A stretch of 64,000 bases of DNA from contig CAVZCK010000016.1 in assembly GCA_963773735.1 (NCBI GenBank), positions 62,001 through 126,000 on the forward strand, in the 5' to 3' direction. Positions 38,755 to 46,829 of this stretch are shown here, one piece after another. Under the pieces are notes generated by a model. That model was not told the DNA's origin, did not search any database, and saw only the letters and a list, made by a program, of their open reading frames with translations. Both the position numbers and the translations under genes were made by a program. Source of the DNA: CAVZCK01 sp963773735. GTDB taxonomy: Bacteria > Pseudomonadota > Alphaproteobacteria > Rhizobiales > Rhodomicrobiaceae. Position 1 is the first letter of the stretch; each line of letters opens with the position of its first letter.

Positions 38755-38885
38755 GTGAGCCCGTCACAAAAATTGCGTCTCAGCGGCGAAAACGGAATCG
38801 AGCCGCGATCCGCACCCGCGCGAACGGTATCATAGCGTCCGTATGGTGCAAAAGTTTGTTGTGCAACGCGCAAGAAGGCGCACCT

Positions 38886-39495
38886 TCAATGCGTGAAGAT
38901 TTCCACTGCGTCCCAGCCGAGCAGATCGAGGCGCGCCCGCGTCGGCAGAAAGCGAAAACAGGCGTCCGCGATGTCGAGGCGCGCCTTCGCGGGCGAGCAG
39001 CCCGTCGAGAACCTGCTTGAGCTGGTGCAGGTAGAGGACGTCCGACGCCGCATAGGCAAGCTGCTCCTCGGTCAGCACCGGCGCGCCCCAGTCGGAGGAT
39101 TGCTGCTGCTTGGAGATTTCAACCCCAAGCAGGTCGCGGCACAAATCCCTGAGCCCGTGTCGATCGGTATAGGTGCGAGTCAGCTTCGACGCGATCTTGG
39201 TGCAGTAAACCGGCGCCGTCAGTACGCCGAGATACCGATCGAACATCGCGATGTCGAAACGGCCAAAGTGGAAGAGCTTGGTCACGGCCGGATCGATCAG
39301 CAGCTTGACCAGGTTCGGGGCATCGTATCCAGCGGTGAATTGCACCAGATGCGCGTCGCCGTCTCCCCGCGAAAGCTGCACTAGACATAGCCTGTCGCGG
39401 CGCGGATCGAGCCCCATGGTTTCGCTGTCGATGGCGACGATGTCGCCGAAGATCAATCCGTCAGGCAGGTCGCCCTTATGAAGAGTGATGGCCAT
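38886..39495 (-). CDS. rnd: ribonuclease D, short form (frameshifted at C-terminus)
   Basis: A 202-residue DEDD-type 3'-5' exonuclease domain without the HRDC domains of enterobacterial RNase D, the usual form in this order. The catalytic acids are in VAIDSETMGLD, FHFGRFDIAMFD and EEQLAYAASDVLYLHQL. A +1 shift near 38977 separates the end (LDIADACFRFLPTRARLDLL). The enzyme trims tRNA and small-RNA 3' ends. It sits upstream of lptC, again the conserved order. Confidence 0.85.
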
Positions 39496-39872
39496 TCACG
39501 GCTTATATCACAAGCTCGGGCGAGCGCCAGACGGCGCTGCCCGTGATTTTCGCCCCGGCCCCTCGGGTCACGCCTTTATACCAGGCTGTCCACCACGCCG
39601 CCGTTCGCCGCTGGGTCAAAGCCGCCCAATCAAGGTCCTCGCGGCGGGGCGGTCTGCCATTGTCAGGAAATACGATCATTCGGCGTCATGGCAGGCGCAG
39701 CACGGCGCCGCGCCATCTCGCCTGGAACAGCTCCGCGCCCTGACCGGGTCACGTCGCTCAGCCCAGCCCGATCCACAAGATTTTGTGGTGCAACCTCGTG
39801 GACACCCCTCAATCTTTGCGCTAGCCTCGCCTCTGGTATATCGTCTAACGAATGCATTTCTGACGGGCAATA
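39496..39872. other. intergenic region, nothing recognised
   Basis: These 377 bases between divergent rnd and the MHYT gene contain no frame with coding character that I trust, no hairpin of note and no RNA gene that I recognise. Confidence 0.5.
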
Positions 39873-40610
39873 ATGATAGTTATCTACAATCCTACGCTGG
39901 TGATGATATCGATTTTTGTTGCCATCACCGGCGCCCTCACCGGCCTCGCCGTTACAGCGGGGTATGATCCGAACAGTCGCCGCAGCTATGCAGCCTCGCT
40001 CATCATGGGCGCAATCATCATCGGCGGCAGCATCTGGTCCATGCATTTTGTCGCCATGCTGGCGGTACGCTTTCCCATCGTGATCACCTACAATTTCGTC
40101 GAGACGATGCTCTCGCTCTATGTAGCCATCATGGGAACCGGGCTCGGTCTTTATCTGGTCAGCAAGCGACGCCTCGGCATTCTCAGCGTGCCGGTCGGCG
40201 GGCTGCTGATGGGCGCGGCGATCGCCGGTATGCATTATCTCGGCATGGGCGCCATCAGGGGGTGTGGGATCTCGTATAGCCAGACAGGGACCGTCGGCGC
40301 GATTGCGATCGCGGTGGTCGCCTCCACCATCGCGCTCTGGTTCACCTTCCGGAAGCGCGGCACGGCGGAGACGCTCCTCGGCGCATTGGTCCTTGGATTG
40401 ACCATCTGCTCGATGCATTACACGGCGATGGTCGCAACCGACTTCCAGACGTTGCCGATCACATTTGCCTCATCCGAGCCGCTGCTGGCGCAGGACACGC
40501 TCGCCTTCATCGTCGCATCGGCGACCTTCGCGATCTGCGGCATCTTCCTGGTGATCTTCGCCTCCCTCGCCATAGGCGGTACGGCCGACGCTCAGCGGCG
40601 CGGGCGATAG
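39873..40610 (+). CDS. stand-alone MHYT-domain membrane protein
   Basis: A 245-residue, seven-helix membrane protein with the MHYT signature repeated three times: SMHFVAMLA, GMHYLGMGAI and SMHYTAMVA. In the family these methionine/histidine pairs are proposed to bind copper and sense oxygen, carbon monoxide or nitric oxide. Most MHYT proteins carry GGDEF/EAL or kinase domains; this one ends after the membrane part, so its output is unknown. Confidence 0.9.
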   Translation: MIVIYNPTLVMISIFVAITGALTGLAVTAGYDPNSRRSYAASLIMGAIIIGGSIWSMHFVAMLAVRFPIVITYNFVETMLSLYVAIMGTGLGLYLVSKRRLGILSVPVGGLLMGAAIAGMHYLGMGAIRGCGISYSQTGTVGAIAIAVVASTIALWFTFRKRGTAETLLGALVLGLTICSMHYTAMVATDFQTLPITFASSEPLLAQDTLAFIVASATFAICGIFLVIFASLAIGGTADAQRRGR

Positions 40611-40764
40611 GGCAAAACATCGGGCCGGTCGATATGACGGAGTCCCTATCGGCGCGGACCGAAAGCGTTCCGTGACCGGCGCGGTTGGAATTGTGAATCG
40701 GACAAAGATTTCCAGCTTGCATTCGGCGACCGAAGAGCCTTACTAACCAAGAATGCCAAGCCGT

Positions 40765-40841
40765 CGGAGTGTAGCGCAGCCTGGTAGCGCACCTGCTTCG
40801 GGAGCAGGGGGTCGGTGGTTCGAATCCACTCACTCCGACCA
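40765..40841 (+). tRNA. tRNA-Pro (anticodon CGG)
   Basis: A complete 77-base cloverleaf with encoded CCA. The acceptor stem pairs CGGAGTG with CACTCCG, the anticodon stem is CCTGC/GCAGG around loop TTCGGGA, and the T arm is GGTGG-TTCGAAT-CCACT. The anticodon CGG reads CCG proline codons. Its 3' half is duplicated 0.9 kb downstream. Confidence 0.97.
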
Positions 40842-40877
40842 AAAATTTTCCATGATAAATCAATCAGTTCAGTTTCT

Positions 40878-40902
40878 AAGGGCCGCATCAAAAGCGGCCT
40901 TT
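40878..40902 (+). terminator. terminator after tRNA-Pro
   Basis: The hairpin AAGGGCCGC-ATCAAAA-GCGGCCTTT lies 37 bases past the tRNA. Only a short T-run is present, within the right arm. It is placed to end tRNA transcription. Confidence 0.6.
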
Positions 40903-41040
40903 AAGCGTTTGCGCTCAGGTTCGGCGAACCTGTCGACGTCATTTTCCCCTCCGCGAACCAAATCGAATCATCATATCGTGGCGCTCAGATGCTATGCCCA
41001 CGAAATGTGGTTTTGGTCCTGACCAAGTTTGGAGCAGACG

Positions 41041-41556
41041 ATGGACGTCTTGGCGTATCATAACCCCGCGATCGACTGGACGCGCTTCCAGCAGGGCGGG
41101 ATTTCGGACGGCGGATGGCAGATATTTGGCGAGATTGTTCAGCTTTCTTGGGCCTGGAAGCATTGGGATAAGGCGGCTCAAGCTGCGCTTTTTTCCCGTC
41201 CGCCAGCGCCACTTTATCGAGAAAGCGACTATATGCGCCGGAAGCGCAAACAGGAATGGCAGCGAAGCATCGACAGGCTGAAAGGCCATAAAATGGGGGC
41301 GGCTTTCCTGGCAGCCGAACGAGTCAATGCACTTGGCGCCATAGGTTCTCGACAGGAAGGGACGCCAGATTGGTATTTGAGCCTAGCAATATATCAGAGT
41401 TTGGGGCCTGAATTCTTGCATCCATATATTGGCCATGAACGGGCAAATTTCGCAGTTCTCGCATTTGCGGAGTTCGACGCTGGCATTGAGGTAACAGAGA
41501 ACCCAGGTGCCGTGGCTAGCCGTTGGCGCGCTGCTGACAATCGCGCCGCAGCCTAG
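41041..41556 (+). CDS. hypothetical protein carried in the tRNA-Pro insertion
   Basis: A 171-residue soluble protein rich in tryptophan and aromatic residues (GGWQIFGEIVQLSWAWKHW) with a basic middle (YMRRKRKQEWQRSIDRLKG). The ATG at 41041 follows GGAG with six-base spacing. Its base composition looks less GC-rich than its neighbours. I do not recognise the family. Its position between the tRNA-Pro repeats suggests cargo of an integrated element. Confidence 0.6.
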   Translation: MDVLAYHNPAIDWTRFQQGGISDGGWQIFGEIVQLSWAWKHWDKAAQAALFSRPPAPLYRESDYMRRKRKQEWQRSIDRLKGHKMGAAFLAAERVNALGAIGSRQEGTPDWYLSLAIYQSLGPEFLHPYIGHERANFAVLAFAEFDAGIEVTENPGAVASRWRAADNRAAA

Positions 41557-42080
41557 GATCGACTTTGTGATGGCTCCTCACCCACAAATTGCGTCAGCAC
41601 CTTCTGGCTCTCCGCCGACAGCCGCTCCCATTTTCCCCCTTCCGCCCAAAACGTGCGCAAAGCGCCACAAAGAAACGTGCCGCTTAGCAAAGTTGTTGCC
41701 AGCTAAAGAAAGATGCGTCGGACCCCACTTTTCGGAGCAGGGGGTCGGTGGTTCGAAATCCACTCACTCCGACCAAAAAAGCCTTAATGGCCAAGGCATT
41801 TTTTGCGGTCTCGATCAAATCCCAAATTCCGAAGATTGCCGTGGAACGTCAGTCGAACGCTAGGCGGCATTTCGGGGCCTGATGATTTTCCTCCTTGTTT
41901 TGCACCGGCGAGCGGCCCACATCGGCAGGCGCCGCGGGTCGCAGCGTTTGCGGTTCTCGCTGCCCCTCCGGTGGGCTCTCGAACCATTGCGACAAACTCA
42001 CGGGCCAACAATAAGATAATTAATTAATACCGATGACTTTCCGTGACGGCTGGACGGGCGGCCGATCAGACAGATTCTCT
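41557..42080. other. noncoding stretch with partial tRNA copy
   Basis: Apart from the tRNA 3' fragment (41734-41779) and a terminator, I see no convincing gene in these 524 bases. The right end is AT-rich (AATTAATTAATACC near 42020-42033). Confidence 0.5.
41781..41804 (+). terminator. rho-independent terminator next to the tRNA fragment
   Basis: GCCTT-AATGGCC-AAGGC followed by six T residues (with one A before) and preceded by six A residues, so it could act in both directions. It may be the original terminator of the tRNA, displaced by the insertion. Confidence 0.7.
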
Positions 42081-43469
42081 CTACTGCTGCGCCAAACTTG
42101 ATAAAGTCCGATGCTCCAGCTTAGCGAGAATCGCATCGGCAATGGTCTGGTAATTGCCGTCGAAATGGTGACCGCCGGGCCGGTTCAGCTTCGTCGCGTC
42201 GGCCAGTTCGGGGAAGGTGCAGGCCGTCTCATGATCGCGCTCCTCGTCCAGACCAAAGACGCACAGGACCTTGCTGGCGGGCATCGAGGCAAGATAGGGG
42301 CGAACGGCGACAGCCTGCGATGACTCCAGACCCAGCCAACCGCTGATGGATACTTCCAGATCGGCGGTCGGCTCAAAACCGACCAGACCGATGACCTGCG
42401 TCGCTTCGCGTGTAGCCGGGCTCAGCTTGCCCCAAGCGAGTGGAAGCACGTCGGCGCCAAAGGAATAGCCGAGAAGCGCCGTCGCGCGCACCTGCCAGCG
42501 GCGCTGGTAATAGTCGACGATCCGGTCGAGGTCGGCGGCGATCTGCTCCGGACTCTTGTGTCGCCAGAAATACCGCAATGAATCGACGCCGACGACGGCG
42601 ACATTCTGGTCCGCGAGATAATCACCGATTTTCTTGTCGATGTCGCGCCAGCCGCCATCGCCGGAAATGAAGACCGCAAGCGCCTTGGCTTTCTGCTTGG
42701 CAGGCAATTCGACCAGCGGCAGATCGAGCGCGGTCTCCGGCGGCGAGCCGATCTCGAAGACGGCATCCAGCGCGGCGTCGAGTTGCGCTTTCGCGTCGCC
42801 GCCGACGATCTGAAGCCTTGCACTTCCGCTCGCCTTTACGAATTCGGCGAGGTTGGGCGGCGGCGGCGCTGAGGCGATCCAGCGCCAGCGTCCCGGCAGT
42901 GCGTTTGCGGGTCCGTAGGTGAATTTACTTTTCGCCGGGTCGTTCGCCAGGTTGTCGCCGCACAGCGGCAGCTTCGTTGGCAGTGTCGGCTCGAACCCCA
43001 GGCTGACGGAACCTGCCGCCGTGTTCAGCGGCGTCTGACCGAGAACGAGATAGGCGAACCCGCCGCCGCCCCCGCCTATACCGAACAGAACAGGCCAACG
43101 CCAGTTTGTCATGCCCAGTTCGTGCTCGGCGTTATGGGCCAGATCGTCCAGATCGCCATAGATATAGTGGCATTCTGTGTCTTCGCTCGCGGCCTCCCTG
43201 CTGATCAGCGTCGGCAGGTCGACAAGCGCGACCGCAGCGCCGCGTGCAACCAGCCTTTCAGCCTGGGCGCGGTTCTCGGCAGTCAGGCCATCCTTGTCGG
43301 ATATAAGCTCCACGAAAAGCTTTGGGTCATTCTCCGGCGCCAGGACGGTGATGTCGCCGACCGCTTGGCCGGCCAGGGTTAACGATCGCGGCGCGGACTC
43401 AGCAGGAAGGGCGGCGGCCAGGGGCACCGTCAAGCAAAGCAGCCATCCGGCGAGCGCCGTTAAACGCAT
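42081..43469 (-). CDS. acvB: AcvB/VirJ family lysyl-phosphatidylglycerol hydrolase
   Basis: A 462-residue exported protein with two alpha/beta-hydrolase-like halves, the VirJ domain being C-terminal. The nucleophile serine is in LLGYSFGADVLPL and the late histidine in NRPGGHHFDGNY. A signal peptide occupies about residues 1-27 (MRLTALAGWLLCLTVPLAAA). AcvB of Agrobacterium hydrolyses lysyl-phosphatidylglycerol made by LpiA. The ATG at 43469 overlaps the lpiA/mprF stop by ten bases, so the two are translationally coupled. Confidence 0.88.
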   Translation of the reverse strand: MRLTALAGWLLCLTVPLAAALPAESAPRSLTLAGQAVGDITVLAPENDPKLFVELISDKDGLTAENRAQAERLVARGAAVALVDLPTLISREAASEDTECHYIYGDLDDLAHNAEHELGMTNWRWPVLFGIGGGGGGFAYLVLGQTPLNTAAGSVSLGFEPTLPTKLPLCGDNLANDPAKSKFTYGPANALPGRWRWIASAPPPPNLAEFVKASGSARLQIVGGDAKAQLDAALDAVFEIGSPPETALDLPLVELPAKQKAKALAVFISGDGGWRDIDKKIGDYLADQNVAVVGVDSLRYFWRHKSPEQIAADLDRIVDYYQRRWQVRATALLGYSFGADVLPLAWGKLSPATREATQVIGLVGFEPTADLEVSISGWLGLESSQAVAVRPYLASMPASKVLCVFGLDEERDHETACTFPELADATKLNRPGGHHFDGNYQTIADAILAKLEHRTLSSLAQQ

Positions 43470-46123
43470 ACGTTTTCTCCACATTTGCGTGCGCGCTGCG
43501 GGCTCGCCGCAATCAGCGCTGCCGCATCGACGAGTACGCCGGCGACCGACAGACCGCCTGGATGCGCAAGATATCTCGGCCGCCATTCCGGCTTGAACTT
43601 GTTCTTGAAAGCGCGAAGCCCCTCGAAATTGTAGAAGCGGTCGCCATGCCGGTAGATCAGGGAGCCGAGCCGGCTCCACCGCGACGCCAGATGGTGGCGC
43701 GGCAGGCCGGAAAGCGGCGCCATGCCGAGATTGAACCACTCAAAGCCATCAGCCTTCGCCGCTTCCAGAAGGCAGATGAACAGATAGTCCATTGTTCCGT
43801 TTGGTGCGTCGGGCAACTGGCGTATCAGATCGACTGAATATTCGCTCTGACCGGCCCCCTTCCAGATATTCGCGAAGGCGATGAAGCGCCCGTCCTGCCG
43901 AATGACGGCGTGATCGTAGAGGCCGAGATAGGGCTCGGACCAGAACCCTAGGGAAAAGCCCTTTTCCCTCGATCGGCGGTCTGCGAGCCAGGCATCGGAG
44001 ACCTCTTTCAGCAGCGGCAGAATTGACGGAACGCACTCCGCCGGGACGATCTCGAAAGAGAGACCGTTGCGCTCCGCATGGGCCTTGCTTTGCCGCAACT
44101 TCCGGCCTTCGCCGCCCTGAAGCGTAAAGCCGGCGAGATTGACATAGGCGTTCTCGCCGAGCTTGGCGAGGGAAAAGCCCGCATCGATGTAGGCCGGGAT
44201 GTATTTGGCCGAGATTTGATAGAAGGCGGGGGCACCGTGATGCAGATCGGTCAGTTCCTTGAAGCGCCAAATCAGATCGACCGTGCGTTTTTCATCAGGA
44301 GCGACCGGATCGCCCATAGCAAGCCAGGTCGAGCCCTGCACGCCGTACATGACGAAACTGTCGCCGTCGTCGGAGATCAGGAGGCGCTTGTCGCCGAGCA
44401 GTGCGAGTTGGACGTCGGTACGCGGCGAATAGGCGACGATGGGCATGATCCGCTCAATGTGATCATCCCCTATGGCGGCATCGCCGCCATGCGCCTGATG
44501 GGTGAACTTATAGAAGATGAACATGACTGCGGCGATCGCGATCCCGAGGCTTGCACGCAGGAAGCGGGGCGCGTCGCCCTGATAGGCGAAATCCCACCAG
44601 AGCGAGTTGGCGTAATCGACGTGACGGTAAACGGTCAGCCCAACCCAGAATGAGGCGCCAAGGGCGACGATGATCATCAGCAGCCATTCGTTGGATGGCT
44701 GCGTTTCGAGCAGGCCGGCGCGGCGGTAAAATTCCGGGCGGGCGGTCCAAAGCAGGCCCATGGCGGCCGTACAGACTAGGGCTTCCTCGAAATCGATGCC
44801 CTTGATCAGCGAGAACACAGCGCCGGTGGCGAGCAGGCCCATCGCCAGCCGCCAGGCGGACCGGAGGCGGCACAAAAGCCCGTAGCCAACGACGAGAAGT
44901 ACGGCACCGACAAGACTGGCGACGAAATGCGAGGTTTCAACGAAAGGCAGAGGCACGATCCGATGGAGTAGCGCCATGCGCGGCGGCAACTCCGGGGTTG
45001 CGCCCGAAAGGAGGAGGACGACGCCTCCAAGAAACACTGCGATTGCCGCCGCCGGCGCGAGCATCGGCCGGGCGATCTCCGCGAAGGCCCGTCGCGCGAC
45101 CGTCAATATGCCGGCGCGCGCCTCCAGTTCGTGGCCGGCAAGGAAGGCCGAGGCCAAGGCGAACGGGCCGACATAATAGATAAGCCGAAAGAGAAGCAGC
45201 GAGCCGACCGCCTCAGCGAGAGGAAGCCCAGGCACGCCGAGCAGGATCACAGCTTCGAAGACGCCAAGACCTCCGGGCACATGGCTGATGACGCCGAGCA
45301 CCGTTGCGGCAATGAAGACGATCAGCAAATCGGGAAAGCCTATTGTGGCGGTGTCCGGCAGAAGCAGCCATAGCGCCAGGGCGGCAAACGCCGTATCGGC
45401 GGCGCTGATGGCCATGGATGCCAGGCTAGCCGCGGCGCCTGGTAGCCGCAGCGGCATGCCCGAGATCAGGATTGCTCGCGGCTTAACGCCAGCATAGATG
45501 ATCCAGGCGGCAAGGGCCGCAAGAATGCAGAATCCTGCGCCGAGGTTGACTGTGGGCGGCAGCCCATCCATTGGCGCGATGACGCTGGGTTCTAAGACCA
45601 GGCAGATCCCCGCGAGGGCGGCCAGTCCCATCCAGAAGCTGATGGTACACAATATCCCGGCGGCGAGTATGCGCGGGGTCGCCAGCCCGTGAAACCGGTA
45701 CATCCGAAGCCTGACTGCGCCGCCGGTGAGAACGCCGAAGCCGAGCATGAAGGTGAAGCTTTGGCTTATGAACGACGTCATCGCGGCAAAGGCCAACGGC
45801 ACCTTGCGTGCTTTGACGACGCGGAGGGCGAGAAGATCGTAACCGGCAAGGCTCAGATAGGAAGCGGCCGTCGCGGCGAACGCCAAGGCAAATTCCGGCC
45901 AGGTGATCGCCTGAAGCGCGGCAGCAACCTCGCGCCACTGGATGTTCTCCAGCGTCCGGTAAAGAACGGCTGCGGCAAGCGCAAATGCGGCTACGGCCGT
46001 CACCATCCCGACCTTGGACCAGTCGACCCATCCGAGCCGCCGCCCCAAACGATTCGCGGCCTCGCGCATCGACCTTGGCGCCGGGACGCCGGGATCTCGG
46101 TCAAAAATTTCGGCAATTACCAT
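43460..46123 (-). CDS. mprF: lysyl-phosphatidylglycerol synthase/flippase (MprF/LpiA)
   Basis: An intact 887-residue protein. The N-terminal two thirds (about 35-560) are membrane helices of the flippase domain, with GFGVLTGGAVRLRMYRFHGL. The C-terminal DUF2156 domain (about 575-870) is the lysyltransferase, with FVMYGVQGSTWLAMGDPV and WFNLGMAPLSG. It transfers lysine from lysyl-tRNA to phosphatidylglycerol, making the membrane less anionic and protecting against cationic peptides and acid; in rhizobia the homologue is the low-pH-induced lpiA. The hydrolase acvB follows in the same operon. Confidence 0.93.
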   Translation of the reverse strand: MVIAEIFDRDPGVPAPRSMREAANRLGRRLGWVDWSKVGMVTAVAAFALAAAVLYRTLENIQWREVAAALQAITWPEFALAFAATAASYLSLAGYDLLALRVVKARKVPLAFAAMTSFISQSFTFMLGFGVLTGGAVRLRMYRFHGLATPRILAAGILCTISFWMGLAALAGICLVLEPSVIAPMDGLPPTVNLGAGFCILAALAAWIIYAGVKPRAILISGMPLRLPGAAASLASMAISAADTAFAALALWLLLPDTATIGFPDLLIVFIAATVLGVISHVPGGLGVFEAVILLGVPGLPLAEAVGSLLLFRLIYYVGPFALASAFLAGHELEARAGILTVARRAFAEIARPMLAPAAAIAVFLGGVVLLLSGATPELPPRMALLHRIVPLPFVETSHFVASLVGAVLLVVGYGLLCRLRSAWRLAMGLLATGAVFSLIKGIDFEEALVCTAAMGLLWTARPEFYRRAGLLETQPSNEWLLMIIVALGASFWVGLTVYRHVDYANSLWWDFAYQGDAPRFLRASLGIAIAAVMFIFYKFTHQAHGGDAAIGDDHIERIMPIVAYSPRTDVQLALLGDKRLLISDDGDSFVMYGVQGSTWLAMGDPVAPDEKRTVDLIWRFKELTDLHHGAPAFYQISAKYIPAYIDAGFSLAKLGENAYVNLAGFTLQGGEGRKLRQSKAHAERNGLSFEIVPAECVPSILPLLKEVSDAWLADRRSREKGFSLGFWSEPYLGLYDHAVIRQDGRFIAFANIWKGAGQSEYSVDLIRQLPDAPNGTMDYLFICLLEAAKADGFEWFNLGMAPLSGLPRHHLASRWSRLGSLIYRHGDRFYNFEGLRAFKNKFKPEWRPRYLAHPGGLSVAGVLVDAAALIAASPQRARKCGENVCV

Positions 46124-46195
46124 TCCAAGCTCGCATTAATTTCGCAGGCCGGTTCCCGCCTCGTGCCTTGGCGGAAATCTTACGGTACGGGTCAT

Positions 46196-46227
46196 CAAAA
46201 ACGCCTCGGGCCCAATGGGGCCCGGGC
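46196..46227 (-). terminator. rho-independent terminator of the DUF1344 gene
   Basis: Read on the minus strand, CGGGCCC-CATT-GGGCCCG is followed by AGGCGTTTTT. It lies 22 bases past the stop of the small exported protein and before mprF. Confidence 0.8.
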
Positions 46228-46248
46228 TTGCATCCCCGCGTAAGCGCG

Positions 46249-46512
46249 TTACTGGGTGGCGCTCACCTCCGAAGCCCGCAAATTGCCCTTTTTCGTTTTT
46301 TCATAGGTGACGTTTACGGATTGCCCAACCTTGAACTTCGTCAGATCGACCGCCTTCGCCACTTTGAAGCTTTTCCCATCCGCCAGCGTGAGCGCACGCT
46401 TCGCCGGGTCCAATGTCTTGATATCGCCGGTCGCCTTGTCCGCGGCAAAGGCGGCGCCCGACAAAGCGAGCGCGCCGGCGAGGATGAATGGGATAACGCC
46501 CCTTCTGAACAT
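46249..46512 (-). CDS. small exported DUF1344 protein
   Basis: An 87-residue protein with a clear signal peptide (residues 1-23, MFRRGVIPFILAGALALSGA) and a short beta-rich mature part (TGDIKTLDPAKRALTLADGK). The ATG at 46512 has GGAG seven bases upstream. DUF1344 proteins are small periplasmic proteins of unknown role, frequent in Hyphomicrobiales. Confidence 0.8.
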   Translation of the reverse strand: MFRRGVIPFILAGALALSGAAFAADKATGDIKTLDPAKRALTLADGKSFKVAKAVDLTKFKVGQSVNVTYEKTKKGNLRASEVSATQ

Positions 46513-46829
46513 AAATTTCTCCATCGGTTTGTTGCGGGCATTTGCGCCCATTTGACTGCGGATTATTCTGCGGCCAGCCTTGCCCTCACCTCTCCGGAAC
46601 TATACGGATTTGTAAACTTGGCCTCCGGGCGCGATGTGCGGCCGTGGCTGGATAAAACACAGCCTGTTCGCCTGTGTCATGCGGCATTCCGCCACCAGGA
46701 AAACCGCTATAATGGGCAGCTTGGAGCACGTCGCGGCCTGTCTACACGGTCTAAGGCCGAAACGAACAGCCCGGCCCGAAGGTCCATCAGACCTCCAAGC
46801 CGGGCCGAATTTATCGAATGGCGACCGGA

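Larger units (their letters stand above)
40801..41779 (+). mobile_element. 0.9-kb insertion bounded by duplicated tRNA-Pro 3' end
   Basis: The 3' half of the tRNA (40801-40845) is repeated at 41734-41779, differing by one inserted A in the T loop. This is the arrangement left by site-specific integration of an element into a tRNA 3' end. Only about 890 bases lie between the repeats, with one gene of unknown function and no integrase, so it is either a remnant after deletion or a very small mobilised element. Confidence 0.65.

Noticed and set aside
41734..41779. A second tRNA-Pro gene
   Set aside because: Only the 3' half is present, with an extra A in the T loop; there is no 5' half, D arm or acceptor partner.
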